Source: Vitellaria paradoxa | Lineage: Eukaryota; Streptophyta; Magnoliopsida; Ericales; Sapotaceae | NCBI GenBank assembly: GCA_019916065.1 | Contig: CM034244.1 | Coordinates: 30,907,933-30,971,932 of the forward strand | Length of the DNA stretch: 64,000 nucleotides | Direction of reading: 5' to 3' | In this document: positions 55,814-64,000 of the stretch, in pieces | Position numbering within the stretch: position 1 is the first letter of the stretch | Layout: every line of letters begins with the position of its first letter | Position numbers and translations under genes: made by a program | Notes under the pieces: model-generated | Database searches by the model: none | The model's input: the letters and a program-made list of their open reading frames with translations, nothing else | Told to the model about the DNA's origin: nothing

Positions 55814-58800
55814 TAGTGGCAGACCTAAGAATTTAGGTCGGTGTAAGCCGAATCACAAGTAAAAGTTTAAATTCCAAATAAATGCATAAAATATAATAAG
55901 ATACAAAATATTATGCATTAATATCAAATATTTCTTACACAAAATAACCTTCAAATTAACAAAACAAGTTACAACGATTCTCTTCGTTCTTTCATATTTT
56001 GAAAATATTGCAAAACAGCTTCATTCAATGGTTTTAAATATATCTCTTTCAATGAATTTTAAATATATCTCTTTCAATGAATGTTACCAAGCAATCATTT
56101 ATCTATTCATCCCCTATGTGATTATGTAGTGAATTTTTTATAATATTCATTACAAAATAAGTTCTCTCAATTGATGCAATTGTAACTAGTAAGATTAAGG
56201 CCAACTTCACTAGTAAATATACCAATGGATAAATAATATCCTTTTTCATCTCAATTAATTTTTGAGCAAGTCCAGCAATCCCCATCACTTGAGAAAATTG
56301 ATCATTGGATCTCATATCTATAATGAGGAAAAATTAAGTGGATAAAAATGCTGCAAAACAAAGCAACTTTCTCTTATTAAATGTAGAGAACAAATTGCTT
56401 GGATCAAGAGATACCTTACACAACAATAGCTCCGTACTCACCTCATTAAAACGACTATTCAACTCTTAAAGTTGCATATCTATCACTGTATAAAACAAAT
56501 CAACTTGATAGTAGGAAAGATTTATGGTTTCTTGAGCATTGTAATGTGATCTTCCATGTTTAGAACAACTATTTCATGTTTAGTACAAAATAATGAAACT
56601 TCATCCATCTAATTTTCCTATTCATCATCCTTCAAGTTCTGTAGTCGTTGCTTGGATACATTGACAAGAGTCATGACATTTACAATATTTTGATTTTTTC
56701 TTTGTAATGCTTGTGACAACTCATTTATAATTCCTAATTTAGTTTTCATTAACTGCAACTTGAATGCAAATTCAAAAGATTGGATTACATCACTTGCTTC
56801 GACTCTTTGATCTAAATATGCTCCATTATTTTCTACAACATCGAGCACATCAATCACTGGGGAGAATAATATAATCAAACTCAACAATATATAATAATGT
56901 GAACCCCAACGTGTGCCTTAACTCTTTTCAATGTTGCTTCTTGATTCAAACCCCGTCCAGTCATAATTTCACCACTACAAATTTCTTTAAACACCTTTTC
57001 AAATTGTTTTTCTTGTAGAATATCCCTCCTTTTACAAGAGGCTCTAATAATATTTGACAAATTCGTAACTAAGTTAAAGAATGAACCAATCTTCTTATGT
57101 TTTTTTTTAACAACTGCTACAAGTGTCAATTAAAGTTGATGAGCAAAGTAATAGACATACAAAGTAGATTCATTCTCCAATATAATCAAAATTTTTAGAC
57201 CATTGAACTCACCTTACATATTGCTAACTCCATCATAACCTTAGCCACACAAACTTGACATACTTAATCCATCTATAGCAAAAAGAGACTCAATGGTTAC
57301 CTTAAGTGATAAGGCAGTAGTGTTTTCAACATGTACAATGCCAAAAAGCGCTCTATGATGTATCCTCTTTTGTCCACGTAACGTAAAACAATTGCTATTT
57401 TTTCTTTCACTAATATGTCACAAAACTCATCAACTAAGGTCAGGAATAACTCATCTCCCGTATCTCTTAGGATTGCATTTGTGGTCTCAACTGCACAAAC
57501 ATTCACAACATCTTTTTAAATAGTGGGAGCTATCATTTTCAAGTTTTCAGGAGCATTTTTCAATATAGTTTGTTTGATAATCTCATCGTGGTCTGCATAC
57601 CACTGTAGAAGTTCAAGAGTGTTTCCTTGATTTCTTGATTGAATCAATTCATCATGACCACGAAAAGATAAGCCTTGACATAAAAGATACCTAATGTAAT
57701 TAACCAATGCCGTCAAGTGAATACTATAATCAATTTAAGCTTGAACGGATTGATTTGACAAACGCACTTCAATATGCTGATTTTGTTTCATTAAATCCTC
57801 ACACGCCATCACACATTTGCTATGTATGCTATTATGGTCTCCAATATACATATTTAGTCTTCCTTTTGTTTTCCAATTTGTAAACCTTTGACCAACAAAT
57901 GAATCACTACCCCCTTATTCACGATGTTCATACTTAAACAGATAATAACACAAGCAAAATGCTGCTTTTTTTGCTATGCTATACTCCAACCAATTACCAT
58001 GTTCAGTGAACCACACAGGAATAAATCTACATTTATCTTTTTCAAATTGTCTCCAAGGAAACACATGATTTCTAGGTTGACAGGACCTCTTTGCAAATAT
58101 GCTCTTTGAACTCTCTCTCTATCATTAACATCGTAAGTATAAATATTTTTTCTTGGTCTAGGATCACTAGGAATGTCATCTAAATTGGCATGTACACTGG
58201 AAATAGGAGCGAGAGGAATATTTGAAGAGACTTGTGCAATATGAGGACTTTTGACATTCTTGAGAATTGAAATCTTCCACTTTAATTCTTTTCTTCTTAT
58301 AGTAGTTTTTCATAGCTATCCAAAATAAAATAACAAATATTAGTGCCGTAGTTAGCACATTTGCGATGCATTCTAAAATTACAATGCTCAACTTTGTTTT
58401 CGTTCAAATATTTTCAAAGTTTAATTACACGGTTTTCCTAAGAGATGCATTCTAAAATTACATTATCACAAGATCAGTCAATCACTTAATTCTAAAATTA
58501 CATTAAATATTAACTTTATAAAATGTCCTGGATAATAGATGACAATTACATATAATTCTAGATAGATATAAAAGTGAAAAATAAGAGCTCCAAATTGAAA
58601 TGGTCTTAGTAAACCTTGACCAATCCCATTATATGTGTAGTAAATTTTATCCCCCTAAATTATAAAGCAAAGAAGCACATAAAGAGAATGAGATTTCTCA
58701 TGTCTTTAGAACTATCCTAATAGTCACCCAGAAACAACTATCTTTCCAAATAGTAAATTACGATAATTATGTTATAGTTATATTAAAACTTGTCAGCCAT

Positions 58801-59662
58801 ATTTACACACCCCATAGAAAATTAAAATCTTATCAGATCACAATCATCAAATTCAAGAAAATCTTTGATAACTTTTCCAATTTCAGATAAATAGATAACT
58901 AAACTTCTCGTTCACACTTTTTTTTTCTGCACCAGCCCTAGAAAATTAAACAACTACTACCAAATTAAATGAAGAATAGATGCAGAGAGCACATATGCAA
59001 GCCTTTCACAATCTGTCAACCATAAATAATGAAACAATCAATTTCAAAAAAATTCAAATTCAGAGCAATAGAAAAAGGGTATAGAACTATAGATGTGAAT
59101 TTACCGTGAAAAGAAAAAAAGTTAATCAGCTTCAAAATTTGGCTATAATCATCAATTATAAAAGGCCTCACTTATAAACATTCGTTTCGTCTATTGCAAT
59201 TTATGCACCATACTTTTTCAAATATGAATTGTTTGTTTTCTCTGTAAATGAATCGCGCCTTCCAAACCCTAGCTTCAACTTGTAGCTTTATATTTGTTTA
59301 TGTATATAGTACATATACGTACACAGAGATTTGTTAGTTACAACTTACCAGAGAGAGTGTTGGTATGAGTTAGATTCGTGAGAGGATTATGAGAGGTTGA
59401 TGGCAAGGGAGAATAAACTTGCTGTGAACTGATCTTTAGCGCTGCTTGTGGCCGTTGTTGATGGGGGAGAAAGACCGTGGTTGCCAACTCGTGGGCACCA
59501 CTTGTTATCGTCGTTGGTGGGGGACACAGAGAGAGAGAAGCATAGTGTTGAGATAGGAGTGCAGAGATAGAGAAACAGAGCGCTTAGGGTATTTTTTATG
59601 CAGGTCTGTAGGTTAAGTCAGGTCAGGTCAGATCTAAAATCTCAGGGTAGGCCTTTCCGTAC
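55814..59662 (-). mobile_element. Second dead hAT DNA transposon, TTF/DUF4371 type
   Basis: The left terminus TAGTGGCAGACCTAAG followed by AATTTAGGTCGG is the downstream end. The right terminus near 59662, read in reverse, has GGCCTACCCTGAGATTTTAG and resembles it weakly. It encodes one transposase remnant (55969-58313). The ~1.3 kb to the right of the coding region (58314-59660) would be the element's 5' part and includes a TG/GA-rich segment (~59340-59590). No 8-bp duplication could be identified, so the ends are approximate. Confidence 0.75.
55969..58313 (-). pseudogene. hAT transposase remnant (TTF zinc finger, DUF4371, dimerisation domain)
   Basis: On the minus strand, ATG 58313 opens MKNYYKKKRIKVEDFNS. 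The zinc-finger region follows (~58090-57850: GNWLEYSIAKKAAF, then RFTNWKTKGRLN), then LLCQGLSFRGHDE and NQGNTLELLQWYADH (57716-57560), FLTLVDEFCDI and VLRYVDKRGYIIERFL (57460-57350). The dimerisation domain is YPLVYLLVKLALIL, SIERTYFVMNIIKN, LHNHIGDE (56240-56105), ending at TAA 55969. Frameshifts and stops lie near 58250, 57920, 57730, 57510 and 57290, and part of the middle (56330-56600) is scrambled. The domain order matches the hAT at 9-15 kb, but the protein is from a different subfamily. Confidence 0.88.
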
Positions 59663-60002
59663 TCTCAGTTTACGATGGAAATTTTTGATGAAGTTTTTCA
59701 AAAATTTTCAAAACTTTTTAAAATTTTTAGGTGAACCAAACATACCCCAAATTATTAAGGATAATTATCCATAACTTTGAGGGAACACATGGGGTCCTCT
59801 TTCTTTTAATGTTTCAAGCAATTAATTTTAAAAGTTATAATTTCTCATCTATTGAAAGCATGTGAGTGATTATATATTTCAAATGGTACAGGGATTGAAG
59901 GGGGCCTATTTTAAACTTTCCTTATATAGTATAGGACTTAATTTTGTTAAATACTTGTTAACTGGTGTTCCGAAAGCACTTATAAAGGGTTAACAAAATG
60001 AT

Positions 60003-60112
60003 TTTTTTTGAAAGGTAAAGTTTTTTTTTTTTATAAGGGGGAGGGGGAAGACTTGAACTTAAGTCATGAGCGGACAGGAGAGACTCTTAATCACTAAACT
60101 ATATGCCACGCT
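60003..60112 (-). mobile_element. tRNA-derived SINE, copy 2 of the 23-kb family
   Basis: It matches 22965-23086 (AAGTCATGAGCGGACAGGA, CTCTTAA, GCCACGCT). It is flanked by a 13-bp duplication TTAACAAAATGAT (59990-60002 and 60113-60125). The tail is poly(T) on the plus strand. Its B box reads AAGTTCAAGTCTT on the minus strand, with one CpG lost (TTCAAG for TTCGAG). Confidence 0.9.
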
Positions 60113-60125
60113 TTAACAAAATGAT

Positions 60126-61330
60126 GCTATGTAATGCTTCGTAATTTTCATACATAGTTTATCTAAGTATAAGATATTATTATATAACATATATTTACTG
60201 AAAGTTTGACATTTGTTAACTTTCAGACATCCATTAAAGATCACTAAAAAAACATACTATGTAATAATATTAAACATTTTTTCATTCAGAGTTCTATTCA
60301 AAATATTATTACGAGACATATATTTATTAACCTTTAATAATCTTTTTCGGGACATTTTTAACAGAACCCATAAATAAATACAGAATAAAGGAATTGTCGT
60401 GATTTTTGCAAGACAGGGGTTGAAGTGTAAAATATCAAAGGTCTTAATTTTCTCCAAATCAGGACCATTAAATGATTTGAAAAGAATAAGGTCCATTGAT
60501 ATTTTACACCTTAATCCTTCAGAGTGCAAAAGCCTTTCCGTCCCTATTTAATAGGCTGATTTGCTTGGATCAGGGAAATTTAGTTATTACGGTTAAAATA
60601 ACAAATTTAATTAATTCTTTTTCAAATATATCCATCATTAAGACTTCTCCATCCACACCTCATCATAGCTAGAACAGGGGAGAATTTAAATTCTTGAGAG
60701 AATGGGATGTTGTATATTTTGTTGACAAAAATGCACATTAAATGAGATCTAACTTACTCATTTTAACTTTTTCTTCAATATAGTAAGTGAACTATAATTT
60801 AGGACTGCCAAAAATAGAAAGTCAGCCTATCCAATAGGGACAGAGAGAGTAAATTGGGGCGATTAGGAACTTGTTTTTTTTTTTTTTTTTTGGGTTTTTT
60901 AGGATATAAATGATAATTTTATTTTTTTAGTTTATAAATATTTAATTATTAAAAATTACAAATAATATTATTAAATTAATAATTAATTATAAAAAATTTA
61001 TCAAAGAAGATTTTTACTTTTAAAAAAATGAAAAATATAGAAAATTATATGCTTAGGGAAAAAAAAAGTAGAGAATAAATAAATAAATGGTATGATTTAT
61101 TATTAATGCTTTTGTTTTAACTTTACAATTTATAAAGTTGTGAAAAACACTATAAATAGATGGGCGCGTAGCTAGCGGCGTCATGTTATGCATCCACAAC
61201 ATTCCCAAGCACCCTATTATTTAATTTTTAAAACCGCAACTAATGCTCTTATATGATATTATGATTCTGCATTAACTAAGGTTGATGTAATATATATTAT
61301 GATTATAATTAAGGTTGATATATATGATAT
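60126..61330. other. AT-rich intergenic DNA
   Basis: Poly(T) at ~60875-60892. The 90-residue frame at 60257-60529 on the minus strand has no family features. No gene is supported. Confidence 0.4.
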
Positions 61331-61333
61331 GAT

Positions 61334-61833
61334 ATTACGGGTGCGATTGGTGCACAAAAATATGGTGAGAATCTCTAAAAATTTCTATTATATTTTTATA
61401 CATTCTTATTTTCTCAAAGTTAAAAAAAATTCAATACCTTTAAAAAAAATCAATAACCAAAATTCGATTAATCAAAAAGTAAAATTTTTTTCACCATTTT
61501 CACAATAGACTCTCAAACTATCAAGTGACACCCATTTTGACTATTTTTTGTGGGGTCGTAGAAATCGTTCTAATGGACTGTAGAAACCGTTTCGACGGAT
61601 TCATACGGTCAATTTTCGTCCAAACGGTTTCTACAATACGTTTGGACAGATTATAATGTAAAGAAGTCATGACTACCCAAAATTTTGAATCCGTCCAAAC
61701 GAAAATTCAATCCGTTAGAACGGAATCTTGCTGTTCATCTCCAAAAGACACAGTTTGAGATGTGTGCATCAAATGTAAAAAATTTTCTCAAATTACATTT
61801 TATCTTACTTTTTATCACTCTAAACACACTCTA
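61334..61833. mobile_element. MITE-like element with the densest CCGTT/AACGG core
   Basis: It opens GGGTGCGATTGGTGC and closes CACTCTAAACACACTC. The core (61560-61730) has ATCGTTCTAATGGA, AACCGTTTCGACGGATT, CCAAACGGTTTCTAC, CCGTCCAAACG and CCGTTAGAACGGAATC. The right-hand ~45 bases (TTACATTTTATCTTACTTTTT) match the shared terminus of families A and B. A further family A/C-like stretch follows at ~61895-62055 (GGCTCCGTTTAAGG ... GTAAATATGCC). Confidence 0.6.
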
Positions 61834-62379
61834 CAATTATAAATAAACATGACATAAAAAAAATGGAACCTATGACCGCCACACTCTGAACAAATTATGG
61901 CTCCGTTTAAGGTGACAAAAAAAACTCTAAAAAATAGTGAAAATATTAAAAAATTAAAAAAATTATTTTTTTATCTTACTGCATGAATTATAGACACACA
62001 ACTTATTTTAATTTATTTTATTTTATCTCATTTTTTATCATTGTAAATATGCCTAGTTTTTCTTTGCAAACACTTTGGAATCAATTTTCCCCATAGAGCT
62101 CTCTCAAGTGCAACAAGGTAACATCTGTTTAATGCATTTTGCTCCATTATAGCGATAGATATAGATGACCGAACCCACACGTATATGTATATATATTTAA
62201 ATAGTGTGTGGAGTTCCCATTTGGTTGCTCAAAAAACTTTAACTTTTCGTAACATTTATGTCACAAAATTATGCATAGTTGCTTGTTCTTGCTTAATTAC
62301 CTCACTCCAAAATAAAAGCTCAGATGAAAATTCAGATTATAAATTCAAATTTAAAAAAAAATGTTAAGTGAGGTAAATC

Positions 62380-64000
62380 AAGACAAGTTTTCCCCCAAGT
62401 GCAAGGTGTGGTTGAAGCACAAAATAATTGGTAAGTCCCAGGTCATTTCCACAGGGATCTAGGGAGTAATGAAGTGAATGACTCTAATGGAGATTAATTT
62501 GGCAAAACACAACTCACAAAAAATGTGAAACAGAAAATTAAAATCTGATTTGGTTGGTTGATGGTTTTGAACTAGTTTTCCAAAAGCAAAATGAATTTAA
62601 ACTAAAAGATTAAGTGATAAAAAGGTTGAGCAAGACAAGTTTAATACCAATCCGAATGAATTTCAAGTGCCAAGAGTTTATAAATTACCAAATCAATTTG
62701 TGCTGATTTTTGAGAAAATTAATTTCAATTGAAACAAACCATGGATTAAACACTCAATGTGCATAACCTATTTTAAGGACAATAGGAGTTCTAATTCTAG
62801 CAACCCACATACAACAATGTCATGAGAGTTCTAAGTTAAGCAACACCTATGAACTCATCAATAGGATATACAAATTTGGATTAATCGGGTCTTGAATCAA
62901 TGAGTTCTAAGACACCCAGCTGCAAATTGACTTGATAATCATAAGAACTCAAAGTAAATCCATGAAGTTCGGCCACTTGAGATTCATTGGAAGGGCATTA
63001 CCCTTGCCTTGGCCCAAGAAGACTTAGCCGAGCATATTAAAGAGAAGAAAAACAGAAATGGAAATCTGAATTGAAGACATTTCAACCTGAAAATGAAAGT
63101 TTAATGGATTCAGAACTGAAAATCTAATTACAGAAATTGAAATGAATTCAAAATGTAAATCTCAAAAACTCCAATGCCAAATTGAAATTAAAATGTAAAA
63201 CTATGAACTCTCAATAAAATTTCTCTCAAAACCTCTCTCTACAAAACTGAATTTCTCTCTCCAAACTTCCTCTGCTTTTTTTGCGTGTCTCTCTACAGGA
63301 ATGCTCCGTGTGTATCTATTTTTGCTTATTTTTTTCTCTCTCCTCCTCTAACAGAATGTAGTCCTCATGATAGCTCATTCTTTCTCCTACTTTTACTGAT
63401 TTGCCCTCCCTGGATTGCAGGTTACATCACATGGAGAAGTTGGGGTCACATGGAATTCGTTGCTGTGAAGAAGCTTATATTTGAATACAGTAAAACCATA
63501 TTCGAATATGATCCTCTGCTGCAGAAATTTCCAGAATAGTGATTCTGATCTCTTTGCATTGATTTCAACTGAATTTTCTTCTTCTTCTGAAATAGCTTCA
63601 ATCCTTTGATGTGCTGTGCAGCATGCTTTCTTCTCAACATCCTCAATGTAGCTTAATTTCTTATTTTTGTGATGGAAATCAACACATATTCCACTTTGGA
63701 GATATGGAGATGAAATCTGCACAAAACATAGATTTTATATCTTTTTATGATGTGTGCAAGTGTAATTTGAATATATAAATATGTAACAATTGATGTCCAA
63801 TCACACACCCCCCAACTACAACATTACTAGTCCCTAGTAATGCTTCTAATAGAAGAAATAGGAGAGAAATCCAAAAGCATTAATTCCATTTCAATTTGAA
63901 TGACATTTCAGTTATTCATATGAAATTAGTCAACACCATAAGCAAAAACTTTCATAAGCAAAGTTTAAAATTTAAAATTTTATAAGAGATGTGAAACTTG
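62380..64000 (-). mobile_element. Probable non-coding part of an LTR retrotransposon, cut by the window end
   Basis: On the minus strand ATTACTAGGGACTAGTAATG and GTAGTTGGGGGGTGTGTG (63790-63840), then GATCCCTGTGGAAATGACC and CACCTTGCACTTGGGGGAA (62395-62460), are phrases I associate with the region downstream of integrase in Tat/Ogre-type gypsy elements. No protein domain is visible. The open frames at 63285-63722 overlap on opposite strands and are not convincing. The assignment is from memory of word patterns only. Confidence 0.35.

Larger units (their letters stand above)
55543..59748. mobile_element. MITE split by a hAT element
   Basis: The left part (55543-55813) opens GGGATGGTTTGGAGC. 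The right part (~59670-59748) closes AGGTGAACCAAACATACCCC. Together they form inverted ends around a core with TTTGAACCGATTTTCG and GCTCAAACGAATTTC. The hAT at 55814-59662 sits in between. The outer duplication is unclear (TAA at left). Confidence 0.55.

Noticed and set aside
63285..63722. Small protein genes at the window end
   Set aside because: Three overlapping frames on both strands, Ser/Leu-rich or Lys/Glu-rich, inside retrotransposon-like DNA; no domain.
1..64000. CRISPR arrays, prokaryotic operons, origins
   Set aside because: No regularly spaced repeat-spacer pattern exists; the sequence is plant nuclear DNA. The tandem arrays seen are adjacent repeats without spacers.

Overview
The window is nuclear DNA from a flowering plant, probably a dicot. 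It is very AT-rich, has no bacterial-style operons, and carries plant transposon families throughout: a Ty3/gypsy chromovirus, a small copia-type element, hAT elements, tRNA-derived SINEs and many MITEs. It also holds two intact genes of the plant-specific NDR1/HIN1-like (NHL, LEA_2 domain) family. The species cannot be told from the sequence alone.

Layout. 1.0-8.6 kb is a nested retrotransposon: a chromovirus that has lost gag and protease (1873-7912, 5-bp duplication CCCTT) sits inside a short, non-coding copia-type element (1015-8594). 9.0-15.3 kb is a dead hAT element with a TTF/DUF4371-type transposase. A 2.4-kb solo LTR splits it (10638-13060, ATTGG/ATTAG duplication), and it carries a 270-bp internal tandem duplication. 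15-25 kb is intergenic DNA with MITEs and two SINEs. The first NHL gene is at 25896-26537 (minus strand), followed by a hAT-end fragment. 28-50 kb has no intact gene. It is a dense patchwork of short inverted-repeat elements, mostly Tourist/PIF-Harbinger-like with 3-bp TAA/TTA/TAT duplications and several nested in each other, plus a likely second solo LTR (34258-35737), one orphan coding fragment (37.3 kb) and an Ac-like hAT MITE inside another MITE (49485-49934). 50.5-51.5 kb holds tandem duplications. The second NHL gene is at 53793-54560 (minus strand), with a Mutator-like foldback MITE in its upstream region. 55.5-59.7 kb is a second dead TTF-type hAT (minus strand), itself inserted in a MITE. 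A second copy of the 23-kb SINE is at 60.0 kb. The last 1.6 kb looks like the non-coding part of an LTR retrotransposon that continues beyond the window.

How the parts relate. The two NHL genes are the only apparently functional protein genes. Both encode small single-pass membrane proteins of a family linked to defence and stress signalling, and they differ too much to be a recent tandem pair. The rest is mobile-element history, and target-site duplications give the order of many insertions. I found no undescribed multi-gene system. The most unusual unexplained pattern is a CCGTT...AACGG-type dyad that recurs in the middle of many otherwise different MITEs.
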